This document shows, in pieces, positions 35,703-46,198 of a DNA stretch of 64,000 bases. The stretch lies in contig NZ_CP059733.1 in assembly GCF_000948985.2 (NCBI RefSeq), forward strand, positions 2,790,001-2,854,000, given 5' to 3'. Source of the DNA: Thalassomonas viridans (GTDB lineage: Bacteria > Pseudomonadota > Gammaproteobacteria > Enterobacterales > Alteromonadaceae). Position 1 is the first letter of the stretch. Each line of letters begins with the position of its first letter. The translations under genes and the position numbers were made by a program. Under the pieces are notes generated by a model. It was not told where the DNA came from and searched no databases. It was given only the letters and a program-made list of their open reading frames with translations.

Positions 35703-38054
35703 ATGAGTAAAATAACTATTTTCAATCGCTTAGAAGTTGGCATTTTCCGCCACCGTTTGGCTGTGCTGGCGGTGTTTGTGGCCGCCACTATTTTCCTGTT
35801 GTTCCAGGCGACACAAATTAAACTCGATGCCGCCTTTACCAAAAATATTCCGTTAAACCACAGCTATATGAAAACTTACCTGAAACACAGGAAAGATTTC
35901 GGCGGCGCCAACAATATTCTGATCTCCGTGTGCGATAGCCGCGGCGATATTTTTAATCCGGAATTTTTCTCGGCCCTTAAAGGAGTGCACGACAAGCTCT
36001 TCTTTATTCCCGGGGTTGAACGTACCCAGGTTAAATCCCTGTTCTCCCCCAGCACCCGTTTTGTTGAAGTGGTGGAAGACGGTTTTGCTGGCGGGCCCGT
36101 GATCCCGGCAGATTTCCAGTCTAACCAGGCCGGCCTGGCGGTGGTGAAAGCCAATATCGAAAAAGCCGGTATCGTCGGTAGTATCGTTGCCGATGATTAC
36201 AGCTGCGCCATGGTCAAATCGGCGCTGATGGATATAGACCCGCAAAGCGGTGAAAAACTCGATACCCTGAAATTTGCCGAGCAGTTAGAGCAGGAAGTCC
36301 GCCAGGAATTTGAAAAGGGCAATATCAGTGTCCATGTCATAGGTTTTGCCAAAATGGTCGGCGATGTGGCCGAAGGCGCCAAAGGGGTTGTGACCTTCTT
36401 CGGTATTGCCATCGCCATTACCGCGGTTATGGTGTATTTTTTCTGCCACAGCGTCAGCCTGACCATTTTACCTATTGTCTGCTCCCTGATTGCCGTGATC
36501 TGGCAAATGGGTATGTTATCTACTCTGGGCTTTGGCCTGGATCCCATGTCGATTCTGGTGCCGTTTTTGGTGTTTGCCATCGGGGTCAGTCACGGGGTAC
36601 AAATGATCAATTCCGTGGTCAAGCAGGTGCATCTGGGCTTTAGCTCCAAAGATGCGGCGCAAAATAGTTTCCGCGCCTTGCTTATTCCGGGCGGGGTGGC
36701 CTTGCTGTCTGATACCGTAGGTTTTATGACCTTGCTGGCTATTGATATCGGCATCATTCGCGAACTGGCCATTACCGCATCACTGGGTGTGGCGATGATT
36801 ATCTTAACCAACCTGATTCTGTTGCCGCTGTTGGTATCTTATCTCAATATCCCCCAGCACCCGGCCAAGCAGGAGCAGCCTAAGGAGCACCCTGTGTGGT
36901 CGGCGATGGCGAAATTTGCCAGTCGCGGCCCGGCCAGCGTGATTTTGGTGCTGGCGGCGGCCCTGTATGCTTTTGGTTATTATTATTCGCAAAACATGAA
37001 GATCGGCGAGCTGCATGCCGGCGCCCCGGCGCTGCATGAAAGTTCCCGTTACAACCAGGATACCTTCCTGATCACGGACAAATACGCCATCAGCGTCGAT
37101 TATATGTCGGTGATTGTTGAGACCCGGGCGGATGCCTGTACCTATCATGAAAACCTGGATGTGATCGACCGCTTCCAGTGGCGTATGGAAAATGTCGCCG
37201 GGGTGCAGTCTGCGGTCAGCCTGGCCTCTATTGCGAAAATCGTTAATGCCGGTTACAACGAAGGCAACCCGAAATGGCGTGTCCTGTCCCGCAACCAGCA
37301 AACCCTGGTACAGTCCATTGCCCGGGTACCGACTAACAGCGGTTTATTAAACAGCGATTGCAGCGTAATGCCGGTGATTCTGTTTTTAGAAGACCATAAG
37401 GCAGAAACCATTAACCGGGTCGTCGATGCGGTCAAGCTTGCCGGCAGCGAACTTGGTCATGACGGTCTGAGCTTCAAACTGGCTTCAGGTCCTGTCGGGG
37501 TGATGGCGGCCACCAATGAAGCGGTGGAAGAAGCGCAGATCCCTATGATGTTATATGTTTACGGCGCGGTGATCTTATTGTGCCTGATTAGCTTCAGAAG
37601 CGTGCGGGCAACGATTTCCGTGGTGGTGCCTCTGTATATAGTTTCTACCCTGGCGCAGGCGCTGATGACGGCCCTGGATATCGGCCTGACGGTGTCTACC
37701 TTGCCGGTGATCGCCCTTGGGGTCGGCATCGGGGTGGATTACGGTATTTATATCCTGTCCACCATGAGCATCAAGCTTAAAAACGGCTACAGCATCCAGC
37801 AGGCCTATCTTGAAGCGCTGAAAGAGCGGGGCAGTGCGGTGCTTATTACCGGCATTACCCTGGCCATCGGCGTTTCCACCTGGTTTTTCTCGGATCTGAA
37901 ATTCCAGGTGGATATGGGCATACTGCTGACCTTCATGTTCCTGGTGAATATGCTGGCGGCGGTTATTGTCCTGCCGGCCATTGCCACCTTCCTGTGGTCA
38001 AAAGAAAAGGCCGTCAGCAGCAAGCCGCAAACACAGCAGCAGCTGGCAGGTTAA
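35703..38054 (+). CDS. RND-superfamily (MMPL) transporter
   Basis: A 783-residue inner-membrane transporter of the MMPL/hydrophobe-exporter RND branch. One helix lies near residues 18-36 (LAVLAVFVAATIFLLFQ), then a large periplasmic loop, a cluster of five helices (about 225-385, with MGMLSTLGFGLDPMSILVPF and FAIGVSHGVQMIN), a second loop, and a second cluster (about 620-765, with ALGVGIGVDYGIYILS). The GVSHG and GVDYG segments in TM4/TM10 hold proton-relay-type residues. No membrane-fusion partner is present; DUF1329 and DUF1302 probably replace it. The substrate is likely hydrophobic (inference). Confidence 0.9.
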   Translation: MSKITIFNRLEVGIFRHRLAVLAVFVAATIFLLFQATQIKLDAAFTKNIPLNHSYMKTYLKHRKDFGGANNILISVCDSRGDIFNPEFFSALKGVHDKLFFIPGVERTQVKSLFSPSTRFVEVVEDGFAGGPVIPADFQSNQAGLAVVKANIEKAGIVGSIVADDYSCAMVKSALMDIDPQSGEKLDTLKFAEQLEQEVRQEFEKGNISVHVIGFAKMVGDVAEGAKGVVTFFGIAIAITAVMVYFFCHSVSLTILPIVCSLIAVIWQMGMLSTLGFGLDPMSILVPFLVFAIGVSHGVQMINSVVKQVHLGFSSKDAAQNSFRALLIPGGVALLSDTVGFMTLLAIDIGIIRELAITASLGVAMIILTNLILLPLLVSYLNIPQHPAKQEQPKEHPVWSAMAKFASRGPASVILVLAAALYAFGYYYSQNMKIGELHAGAPALHESSRYNQDTFLITDKYAISVDYMSVIVETRADACTYHENLDVIDRFQWRMENVAGVQSAVSLASIAKIVNAGYNEGNPKWRVLSRNQQTLVQSIARVPTNSGLLNSDCSVMPVILFLEDHKAETINRVVDAVKLAGSELGHDGLSFKLASGPVGVMAATNEAVEEAQIPMMLYVYGAVILLCLISFRSVRATISVVVPLYIVSTLAQALMTALDIGLTVSTLPVIALGVGIGVDYGIYILSTMSIKLKNGYSIQQAYLEALKERGSAVLITGITLAIGVSTWFFSDLKFQVDMGILLTFMFLVNMLAAVIVLPAIATFLWSKEKAVSSKPQTQQQLAG

Positions 38055-38356
38055 GGAAAAGGCAGCGTTTGTGAAAATGCTGCTGTAACCTTACGGGAAG
38101 TGAAAAAAATTTTTCATTCACTTGCCTGCATAATTAAACAGGAAAATGGCCGAAAGGCCATTTTCTATTTATTCCAGATGAATAAACAATTAGTTTTCCA
38201 GCCCCCTCTGGACGCCCGGATACCGCTTTCTTCGTACTGCCCTAAAAAAACACTCGCAATAGCCTAACTTTCTTAATAAAATCGCCCCCATGGTCTATCT
38301 TGATAGACGAGTTTCATAATAATTATTTTAAGCGTTTTATCCAAAAGGAAAACGGC
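38055..38356 (+). other. Intergenic region before gdhB
   Basis: 302 bases. It contains the terminator at 38143-38170 and the gdhB upstream region. The gdhB frame is open back to a TTG at 38300, but those 19 residues are not family-like. I see no further element. Confidence 0.5.
38143..38170 (+). terminator. Terminator after RND gene
   Basis: AAAATGGCC (38143-38151), GAAA tetraloop, GGCCATTTT (38156-38164), then CTATTTATT. The perfect stem with a stable GNRA-type loop fits an intrinsic terminator. Confidence 0.85.
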
Positions 38357-41300
38357 ATGGCGTTAGTAGACGGTTTACCCTCAGTAATACTTAACAACGT
38401 AGCGAAATTAATACAGCAAAAAGTTCCCGAAGAATCCTCTTCTTTGGTCGAGCAGTTTTCAGATCTCCTATACGGAAATATATCGAATCTTGATTTGGCC
38501 CATCGCAACGACAGCGATATGTACGGCGCCACCTTAAGTTTATGGAATTCACTCAATGGTCATGAAGCCGGCTCACCTGTGATTAAGGTGTTTAATCCCG
38601 AGGTTTCCAAACACGGCTGGAAATCCAGCCACACCATTATCGAAGTTATCGTCGAAGATATGCCATTTTTGGTTGATTCCATGCGTATTGCGCTAAATCG
38701 CCTGGGCGTGTCTCCGCACCTGATGCTCAATTGCCCAATGAACGTCGTTCGCGATAAGAAAAACCAGATCACGGCGCTTGCCGCAGCGGCCAACAAGTCC
38801 CTGAAGTCGGCTATAGTGGAAACCGTGTTTTTCATCGAAATTGACCGCCAGACCGAGCAGGAAGTTATCGATAATATCGCTGCCGAGCTGCACTCTGTGG
38901 TCAGCGATATTTCACTGACGGTCACCGACTGGCAGCCTATGCTTAAGCGTCTTAAGGAAGTCACCGAAGACATTAAAAAAGGCAAACAGCCTTGCTCCAA
39001 GCAGGAGCGTGAAGATGCGCTGGAGTTTCTGAACTGGATTGCCCAGGATCACTTCACCCTGATGGGCTACCGCTCATATGACGTTACCGAGCTGAAAGGG
39101 GATACCGCCCTGGAAGCCAATGTCGAGTCCAGCCTGGGTTTGATGAAAAACTCCAACGGCACCAAGCAGCGCCTGATTTCCACCCTGAGCGAGTCTGCGC
39201 GTGAAATCGCCCTGGGCAAAAACCTGCTGATTTTAACGAAAACCAATTCCCGCTCGCGGGTGCACCGTCCGGCCCACCTGGACTATATAGGGATCAAACG
39301 TTTCGACAGTAAGGGTAAAGTGGTCGGGGAAGAGCGTTTTGTCGGTCTGTTTGGCTCGGCCTATTATACCAACAGCGCCCTGGACCTGCCGTTAATCAAG
39401 TCCAAGGTTAAGGCCGTATGTGCGGCATCCGGTTTTGCCGAAGGCACCCATGCCTACAAGTCGCTGATCAATATTTTAGAAACCTATCCGCGCGATGAAA
39501 TCCTGCAGGCCAATACCGAGGTGCTATTGCACAATGTCCTGGGTATTCTGCAGATGCAGGAGCGTGACTATTCCGGTTTGTTTATCCGCCGCGATGACTT
39601 TAATCGTTTTTATTCCTGCATGGTGTATGTACCGCGCGAGCGTTATAACACGAAATTGCGTATTGAAACCCAGGCGTTGCTGCAAAAAGCATTCGGCAGC
39701 GATCAGGAAGTAGAATTTACCACTTACTTCTCTGAGTCGGTACAGGCGAGAACCCACTACATAGTCCGGGTTGACAACACTAAAGCAGATATTAATGTGA
39801 AAGAAATTGAAAAGAACCTAAACGAAGCTGCCCGCAGCTGGGACGACAAACTTGCCGATGCCCTCAACTCCCACAAAGGGGAAGCCAAAGGCAAGGCCCT
39901 AAGCCGTAAATATGTCAGCTTCCCGCAGTCTTATAAAGATGAAGTCTTGCCGGGCACAGCCATTGTCGATATTGAAAAGCTGGAAGCCCTGAGCGAAGAC
40001 AACTCCCTGGAAATGCTGTTTTACCAACCGCAGGAAGAAAAGTCCGGCAGCCGTTTTGTTAAGTTAAAACTGTTCCACAAAGGCGAGCCGCTGCACCTTT
40101 CCGACGTACTGCCTATGCTGGAGAATTTCGGTCTGCGCATTATCGGTGAAAGCCCTTATGCGGTCCGCACCTCTGAAGGGGAAACCTGCTGGATCCTGGA
40201 CTTCTCCATGTTGCTTACCGGCGACCGCAGCTTCGACCTGCCAAAAGTCCAGTCCTTATTCCAGGATGCCTTTGCTCGCGTATGGAGCGGCGTGTTGGAA
40301 GATGACGGCTTTAACCGCCTGATCTTAGGCGCAGGTTTAGGCGGCCGTGAAGTGTCTATCTTACGTGCCTTTGCCAAGTACGAACGCCAGATAGGCGGTA
40401 CTTTCAGTCAAAGCTATATCGAAGATACCTTTGCCCGTTACCCGAACCTGGCCGAGCTGCTGATCACCTTGTTCAACAACCGCTTTGACCCGAAAGCGAA
40501 AGTGAGCGCCAAGGCGGAAACCAAGTTGGCGGAAGAAATCGAGTCTTCTCTGGACAAGGTTGCCAACCTGGATGACGACCGTATTATTCGCCGCTTCGTG
40601 GAAATGATCAACGCCACCATACGTACCAACTATTTCCAGCAAGATGCCCAGAAGCAGGACAAATCTTATATCTCCTTCAAGATTTTACCGGCGCAGATTT
40701 CTGAAATTCCTCAGCCTGTGCCTGAGTTTGAAATTTTCGTTTACTCTCCGCAAGTTGAAGGTGTACACCTGCGCGGCGGCAAGGTGGCCCGTGGTGGCCT
40801 GCGCTGGTCCGACAGACGTGAAGATTTCCGTACCGAAGTGTTAGGCCTGGTAAAAGCCCAGCAAGTGAAAAACACCGTGATCGTGCCTGTGGGCGCTAAA
40901 GGCGGCTTTGTTTGTAAACAATTGCCGGCCGGCGGCAGCCGCAATGAAATCTTTGAAGCGGGTAAAAAATGTTACCAGACCTTTATCCGCGGCCTGCTGG
41001 ATATCACAGATAATATCGTTGCCGGCGACATCGTGCCGCCGCAAAATGTTGTCCGTCACGATGAAGACGATGCCTACCTGGTTGTTGCGGCCGATAAAGG
41101 CACGGCCACCTTCTCGGATATCGCCAACGGTATTGCCGAAGAATACAACTTCTGGCTTGGCGACGCCTTTGCTTCCGGCGGCAGCGTCGGTTATGACCAC
41201 AAAGGTATGGGTATCACGGCCAAAGGCGCCTGGGAGTCGGTAAAACGCCATTTCCGTGAAATGGATATCGATTGTCAAAGCACAGATTTTACCTGCTTGG

Positions 41301-43201
41301 CTATCGGTGATATGGCAGGGGACGTCTTTGGTAACGGTATGCTGTTATCCAAGCACATCCGCTTGCAGGCAGCGTTTAACCATATGCACATCTTTATCGA
41401 CCCGGATCCGGTTGCCGCGACTTCTTATGTTGAGCGGGAGCGCCTGTTTAACCTGCCCGGCTGTACCTGGGAAGATTACAACAAAGACCTGATTTCTGAA
41501 GGGGGCGGTATTTTTAGCCGCTCGGCGAAATCTATTAAGTTGACGCCGCAAATCAAGAAGATGATCGGCACGCAGAAACAAAGCATGGCGCCGAACGACC
41601 TGATGAAGGCCTTGCTGAAAATGAAGGTGGATCTGCTGTGGAACGGCGGTATCGGTACCTATGTTAAAGGTTCTTCGGAAAGCCACCTGGAAGTTGGCGA
41701 TCGCGCCAACGATGCCATCCGTATTAACGGTAACGAGCTGCAGGCGAGAATCGTCGGTGAAGGCGGTAACTTAGGTTTAACCCAGTTAGGCCGTATCGAA
41801 GCGGCTGCCAACGGCACCCGCTTAAATGCCGATTCAGTGGATAACGTCGGTGGTGTTGACTGCTCGGATAACGAAGTAAATATCAAGATCTTGCTGAACG
41901 GTCTGGTACAAAGCGGTGATTTAACCACTAAGCAGCGCAACCAGCTACTGTTCGATATGACGGACGATGTTTCCGATATCGTATTGGAAGACTGTTACCG
42001 CCAGACCCATTCATTGTCTATTACCGCAATGCGTGGCGCTACCCAGTTAAAAGAGCAGACCCGCTTTATCCATGAGCTGGAAAGGGCCGGTAAATTAGAT
42101 CGTGCGCTGGAGTTTATTCCGAATGACGATGAAATTGCCGAGCGCCTGGCACAAGGCAAAGGTTTCACCCGTCCAGAGCTGTCGGTATTGCTTGCCTACA
42201 GCAAAATGGTGCTTAAAGAGCAGCTGGTATGCCCGGAAGTTACCGATAATGCTTTCCATAACCGCTTATTGATTCAGGCGTTCCCGAAACTGCTTCAGGA
42301 AAAATACAGCGAGCAGATGCAGGAGCACCCGCTGCGCGCCGAGATTATCGCCACTAAGCTTGCCAACAAGATCGGCAACGACATGGGCTTTAACTTTATC
42401 AACCGCATGCACGAAGAAACCGGTGCTTCGGTGGCGGAAATCGCCAACTGTTATGTTATGGCCAGTGAAGTGTTCGACCTACCGGCTTCCTGGGAGCAGA
42501 TCGAGAGCCTGGACAACAAGATTTCTACCTTAGTGCAGACCGAGATGTTGTTCCAGCTGCGCCGCACCGTGCGCCGCGCCACCCGCTGGTTCCTGCGCCA
42601 CAGAAACAAGTCGCTGGATATCGCAGAAACTATCGCCTTCTATCAGCCGACCTTCGAAAATATGACGAAGAATCTGCATAAGATGATGATAGACGATGAA
42701 GTGGCCCAGCTGAAGCGGGTTGAAAACGACCTGGTACAGGCAGGTGTGCCGAAGAAGATTGCGGTACGCATTTCCCAGCTGAGCACCTTGTTCTCAGTGA
42801 TGGATATTGCCGAGATAGCCGCCGCCGACGGCCGCTCTATCGAGTTTGTCGCCGAACTTTACTTTAAGCTGGGGGCACGCCTGGAGCTGCACTGGTTCCT
42901 GGATCAGATCACCCGCCAGCCGGTTGCCAACCACTGGCAGGCACTTGCCCGGGCGTCTTTCCGTGAAGAGCTGGACTGGCAGCAGCGCTCGCTGACTTCT
43001 GTTGTCCTGCACATAGACAAGAAAGGCAAAGACTCCGGCGCTATGCTGGATATGTGGTTCGAGCAGGGGGCACAGCCGCTTGAGCGCTGGCAAAGCATTC
43101 TGGCTGATTTCAGAACCAGCCAGACCCACGAGTTTGCCAAGTTCTCTGTTGCCTTACGTGAGCTAATGCTATTAAGCCTACACGGCGATACCGTTAGTTA
43201 A
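38357..43201 (+). CDS. gdhB: NAD-specific glutamate dehydrogenase, 180-kDa class
   Basis: Oxidatively deaminates glutamate to 2-oxoglutarate and ammonia with NAD. The product is 1614 residues, the size of Pseudomonas GdhB (about 1620). I start it at MALVDGLPSV, preceded by AAAAGGAAAA. The long N-terminal region holds ACT-like regulatory domains (VIVEDMPFLVDSMRIALNRL near 95). The catalytic region has GGKVARGGLRWSDRREDF, PVGAKGGFVCK, and the NAD-binding part AIGDMAGDVFGNGM with WNGGIGTYVKGS. The helical C-terminus is family-typical. This enzyme is usually catabolic and allosterically controlled. It is monocistronic, with its own terminator. Confidence 0.95.
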   Translation: MALVDGLPSVILNNVAKLIQQKVPEESSSLVEQFSDLLYGNISNLDLAHRNDSDMYGATLSLWNSLNGHEAGSPVIKVFNPEVSKHGWKSSHTIIEVIVEDMPFLVDSMRIALNRLGVSPHLMLNCPMNVVRDKKNQITALAAAANKSLKSAIVETVFFIEIDRQTEQEVIDNIAAELHSVVSDISLTVTDWQPMLKRLKEVTEDIKKGKQPCSKQEREDALEFLNWIAQDHFTLMGYRSYDVTELKGDTALEANVESSLGLMKNSNGTKQRLISTLSESAREIALGKNLLILTKTNSRSRVHRPAHLDYIGIKRFDSKGKVVGEERFVGLFGSAYYTNSALDLPLIKSKVKAVCAASGFAEGTHAYKSLINILETYPRDEILQANTEVLLHNVLGILQMQERDYSGLFIRRDDFNRFYSCMVYVPRERYNTKLRIETQALLQKAFGSDQEVEFTTYFSESVQARTHYIVRVDNTKADINVKEIEKNLNEAARSWDDKLADALNSHKGEAKGKALSRKYVSFPQSYKDEVLPGTAIVDIEKLEALSEDNSLEMLFYQPQEEKSGSRFVKLKLFHKGEPLHLSDVLPMLENFGLRIIGESPYAVRTSEGETCWILDFSMLLTGDRSFDLPKVQSLFQDAFARVWSGVLEDDGFNRLILGAGLGGREVSILRAFAKYERQIGGTFSQSYIEDTFARYPNLAELLITLFNNRFDPKAKVSAKAETKLAEEIESSLDKVANLDDDRIIRRFVEMINATIRTNYFQQDAQKQDKSYISFKILPAQISEIPQPVPEFEIFVYSPQVEGVHLRGGKVARGGLRWSDRREDFRTEVLGLVKAQQVKNTVIVPVGAKGGFVCKQLPAGGSRNEIFEAGKKCYQTFIRGLLDITDNIVAGDIVPPQNVVRHDEDDAYLVVAADKGTATFSDIANGIAEEYNFWLGDAFASGGSVGYDHKGMGITAKGAWESVKRHFREMDIDCQSTDFTCLAIGDMAGDVFGNGMLLSKHIRLQAAFNHMHIFIDPDPVAATSYVERERLFNLPGCTWEDYNKDLISEGGGIFSRSAKSIKLTPQIKKMIGTQKQSMAPNDLMKALLKMKVDLLWNGGIGTYVKGSSESHLEVGDRANDAIRINGNELQARIVGEGGNLGLTQLGRIEAAANGTRLNADSVDNVGGVDCSDNEVNIKILLNGLVQSGDLTTKQRNQLLFDMTDDVSDIVLEDCYRQTHSLSITAMRGATQLKEQTRFIHELERAGKLDRALEFIPNDDEIAERLAQGKGFTRPELSVLLAYSKMVLKEQLVCPEVTDNAFHNRLLIQAFPKLLQEKYSEQMQEHPLRAEIIATKLANKIGNDMGFNFINRMHEETGASVAEIANCYVMASEVFDLPASWEQIESLDNKISTLVQTEMLFQLRRTVRRATRWFLRHRNKSLDIAETIAFYQPTFENMTKNLHKMMIDDEVAQLKRVENDLVQAGVPKKIAVRISQLSTLFSVMDIAEIAAADGRSIEFVAELYFKLGARLELHWFLDQITRQPVANHWQALARASFREELDWQQRSLTSVVLHIDKKGKDSGAMLDMWFEQGAQPLERWQSILADFRTSQTHEFAKFSVALRELMLLSLHGDTVS

Positions 43202-43211
43202 GTTATTGAAG

Positions 43212-43240
43212 AAATCCCCGCATTGCGGGGATTTTTTTTA
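43212..43240 (+). terminator. Terminator after gdhB
   Basis: AAATCCCCG (43212-43220)/CGGGGATTT (43226-43234) with a 5-base loop, followed by TTTTTATATTTT. Confidence 0.92.
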
Positions 43241-43446
43241 TATTTTATAAAAGCTTTATAAATGAAAGTCGGTGCAATCTCTTTTCTGCGAATATACCGG
43301 CCAGGGCGGCAGTTTTTAATCAGGAAAAACCGTAAGCCTGACCGGAATATTTCATAAGAGGAACTGCCCTGATTTTCATTTATCAGGTAACAAAGGACTT
43401 GTTACACTAAAATTGTTTAATCTATTTATGCTGTTAAAGGAGCATC

Positions 43447-44457
43447 ATGTTATATCCCGCTATCCGCAAGTTACTGTTTAAATTTGATCCTGAAACCATT
43501 CATGAATTCACCATTAAAAGTTTAAAGTCTACCGGGGCAACCCCGTTAAATAACTTCTATAAGCAGACTGTGGCCGACAAACCCGTTGAAGTGATGGGAT
43601 TGAAATTCCCTAATCCCGTGGGGCTGGCGGCCGGGCTGGATAAAAATGGTGAGTGTATCCGGGCTTTTGATGCCATGGGTTTTGGTTTTGTGGAAATCGG
43701 TACAGTAACGCCGAGGCCGCAGCCGGGAAATGACAAACCGCGGATTTTCCGACTGGAGCAGGCCAACGCCATTATTAACCGCATGGGCTTTAACAATAAG
43801 GGCGTCGATTACCTGGTTGATCAGGTGCGCAAGGCGAACTTTAACGGGGTTTTAGGGATAAATATCGGCAAGAACAAGGACACCCCGGAAGAAAAAGCCA
43901 AGGACGACTACCTGTTTTGTATGCGCAAGGTTTATCAGCACGCCAGTTACATCACCATCAATATTTCTTCGCCGAACACGCCGGGCCTGCGCTCGCTGCA
44001 ATACGGCGAGGCGCTTGATGAGTTGTTGTCTGCCTTAAAAGCAGAGCAAAAAGCCCTGGCGGAGCAGCACGGCAAATATGTACCTGTAGCCGTGAAAATC
44101 GCCCCGGATTTAACCGAAGAAGAAATTGCTTCCATCGCCGGGAGTTTAATTAAAAACAATATCGACGGCGTGATAGCGACGAATACTACTTTGGCCCGGG
44201 ATCAGGTCAGCCACCTGGAGCATGGCGATGAGCAGGGTGGCTTAAGCGGCGCTCCGGTTAAGGACAAGAGCACCGAAGTGATTGCCGAGCTGGCTAAAGT
44301 GCTTGACGGTAAATTACCTATTATCGGCGTCGGCGGCATTGCCAGCGGCGCAGATGCGGCGGAGAAAATCCGTGCCGGTGCTTCCTTGGTGCAGGTTTAT
44401 ACCGGCTTTATCTATCAGGGACCTGAGCTGATCAAAGATATTGTTCAGAGCTTGTAA
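43447..44457 (+). CDS. pyrD: Dihydroorotate dehydrogenase (quinone)
   Basis: Class 2 enzyme of pyrimidine synthesis that oxidises dihydroorotate to orotate and passes electrons to ubiquinone at the inner membrane. It is 336 residues, the E. coli length. The N-terminal amphipathic helices ([21 protein letters not shown]) form the quinone tunnel. FMN-binding and catalytic pieces are [27 protein letters not shown] with the catalytic serine, and [14 protein letters not shown] ribosome binding site AAAGGAG lies just upstream. It is convergent with asnB across a shared terminator. Confidence 0.97.
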   Translation: MLYPAIRKLLFKFDPETIHEFTIKSLKSTGATPLNNFYKQTVADKPVEVMGLKFPNPVGLAAGLDKNGECIRAFDAMGFGFVEIGTVTPRPQPGNDKPRIFRLEQANAIINRMGFNNKGVDYLVDQVRKANFNGVLGINIGKNKDTPEEKAKDDYLFCMRKVYQHASYITINISSPNTPGLRSLQYGEALDELLSALKAEQKALAEQHGKYVPVAVKIAPDLTEEEIASIAGSLIKNNIDGVIATNTTLARDQVSHLEHGDEQGGLSGAPVKDKSTEVIAELAKVLDGKLPIIGVGGIASGADAAEKIRAGASLVQVYTGFIYQGPELIKDIVQSL

Positions 44458-44478
44458 GGCATTGGTAAGCAGATAAGA

Positions 44479-44511
44479 AAAAGCCGGTGACTAACTGTCA
44501 CCGGCTTTTTT
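44479..44511. terminator. Bidirectional terminator pyrD/asnB
   Basis: AAAAGCCGGTGAC (44479-44491)/GTCACCGGCTTTT (44497-44509) with a 5-base loop; T runs exit on both strands. It serves the two convergent genes. Confidence 0.92.
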
Positions 44512-44533
44512 AGTGGTTGTAATTTATGTGCGA

Positions 44534-46198
44534 TTAGTAGCTGTCGTTATGTACGCTCTGTACCGCACGGCCGGAAGGGTCGGCCATCTTGCTGAAGCTC
44601 TCATCCCAGGCCAGGGCTTCTGCGGTGCTACAGGCTACCGACTTACCGCCGGGCACACAGTCTGCCGCCGAAGGCACAGGGAAGTGCTCTTCAAAGATGC
44701 TGCGGTAGAAATAGGCTTCTTTGGTATCCGGGGTATTCACCGGGAATTTAAAGGCCGCATTTGCCAGTTGCTGATCGCTGACCTGGGCTTCGACAAACTC
44801 TTTTAAGCTGTCAATCCAGGAGTAGCCGACACCGTCAGAGAACTGCTCTTTCTGGCGCCATAAGATCTCTTCCGGCAGGTAACCTTCAAAAGAGGAGCGT
44901 AAAATACCTTTTTCTATTTTGCCGTTGCCGCACATTTTATCCGCCGGGTTTAAGCGCATGGCGACATCCATAAAGTGCTTGTCCAAAAACGGCACCCGGG
45001 CTTCGATACCCCAGGCCGACATCGCCTTGTTGGCGCGCAGGCAGTCAAACATATGCAGTTTGTTCAGCTTACGGTTGGTTTCCTCATGGAATTCCTGGGC
45101 GTTAGGCGCTTTGTGGAAGTAGAGATAACCACCGAAGATTTCATCCGCCCCTTCACCGGACAATACCATTTTGATGCCCATGGCCTTGATCTTACGGGCC
45201 ATCAGGTACATAGGGGTTGAAGCCCGTATCGTGGTCACGTCATAGGTTTCCAGGTGATAAATCACCTCTTTTAACGCATCTATACCTTCCTGCTCGGTAA
45301 AGTGGATGGTATGGTGCACTGTGCCTATGCTATCGGCGACTTTTTGCGCCGCTTCCAGATCCGGCGAGCCTTTAAGGCCGACGGCAAAGGAGTGGACTTT
45401 CGGCCACCAGGCTTCGGACAGGTCGTTTTCTTCAACCCGGCGGGCGGCGAATTTCTGGGTAATGGCCGATACCAGGGAAGAATCCAGGCCGCCGGATAAC
45501 AGTACCCCGTAAGGAACGTCTGTCATCAGGTGGCTTTTGACCGACTCTTCCAGCGCGTGGCGTAATTCCTCTTTACTGGAGGTATTGTCGGCCACGGCGG
45601 CATACTCGTGCCAGTCGCGATTATAGTATTTTTTCAGCTCGCCGTCTTTACTGTCCAGTATATGCCCCGGAGGGAATTCGCTGACGGTTTTACAAATCGG
45701 CATCAGTGCCTTCATTTCCGACGATACATAAAAGTTGCCGTCTTCGTCGTAACCTGTATACAGGGGGATAATACCGATATGGTCACGGGCTACCAGGTAG
45801 CTGTTGTCGGTTTCGTTGTATAACACGAAGGCGAACATGCCCTGGAGTTGATCCACGAAGTCGCTGCCGTATTTCTCATACAGCGGTAGGATCACCTCGC
45901 AGTCAGAGCGGGTCAAAAATTCATAATCGCCGGTGTGTTGTTCAGCGAGCTGCTTGTGATTGTAGATTTCACCATTAACGGCCAACACGTGATTTCGATT
46001 TCGATTGTATAAAGGTTGTGCGCCGTTTTCGGTATCAACAATCGCAAGACGTTCGTGAACTAAAATTGCGTTGTCATTATTGTAAATGCCGGACCAGTCG
46101 GGTCCGCGATGTCTAAGTAACCGAGAGAACTCTAATGCTTTTGGCCTAAGGGCCGCGGCATCAGTTTTTATATCTAATACACAAAATATCGAACACAT
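44534..46198 (-). CDS. asnB: Asparagine synthase B (glutamine-hydrolysing)
   Basis: ATP-dependent conversion of aspartate to asparagine using glutamine nitrogen. It is 554 residues, the E. coli AsnB length. The glutaminase domain starts MCSIFCVLD, where Cys2 is the nucleophile after Met removal, with RGPDWSGIY and NGEIYNHKQL. The synthetase domain has the pyrophosphate loop LLSGGLDSSLV and VLSGEGADEIFGGY. It is a single leftward gene with a long upstream region of 517 bases shared with the divergent solute-binding protein gene. Confidence 0.96.
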   Translation of the reverse strand: MCSIFCVLDIKTDAAALRPKALEFSRLLRHRGPDWSGIYNNDNAILVHERLAIVDTENGAQPLYNRNRNHVLAVNGEIYNHKQLAEQHTGDYEFLTRSDCEVILPLYEKYGSDFVDQLQGMFAFVLYNETDNSYLVARDHIGIIPLYTGYDEDGNFYVSSEMKALMPICKTVSEFPPGHILDSKDGELKKYYNRDWHEYAAVADNTSSKEELRHALEESVKSHLMTDVPYGVLLSGGLDSSLVSAITQKFAARRVEENDLSEAWWPKVHSFAVGLKGSPDLEAAQKVADSIGTVHHTIHFTEQEGIDALKEVIYHLETYDVTTIRASTPMYLMARKIKAMGIKMVLSGEGADEIFGGYLYFHKAPNAQEFHEETNRKLNKLHMFDCLRANKAMSAWGIEARVPFLDKHFMDVAMRLNPADKMCGNGKIEKGILRSSFEGYLPEEILWRQKEQFSDGVGYSWIDSLKEFVEAQVSDQQLANAAFKFPVNTPDTKEAYFYRSIFEEHFPVPSAADCVPGGKSVACSTAEALAWDESFSKMADPSGRAVQSVHNDSY

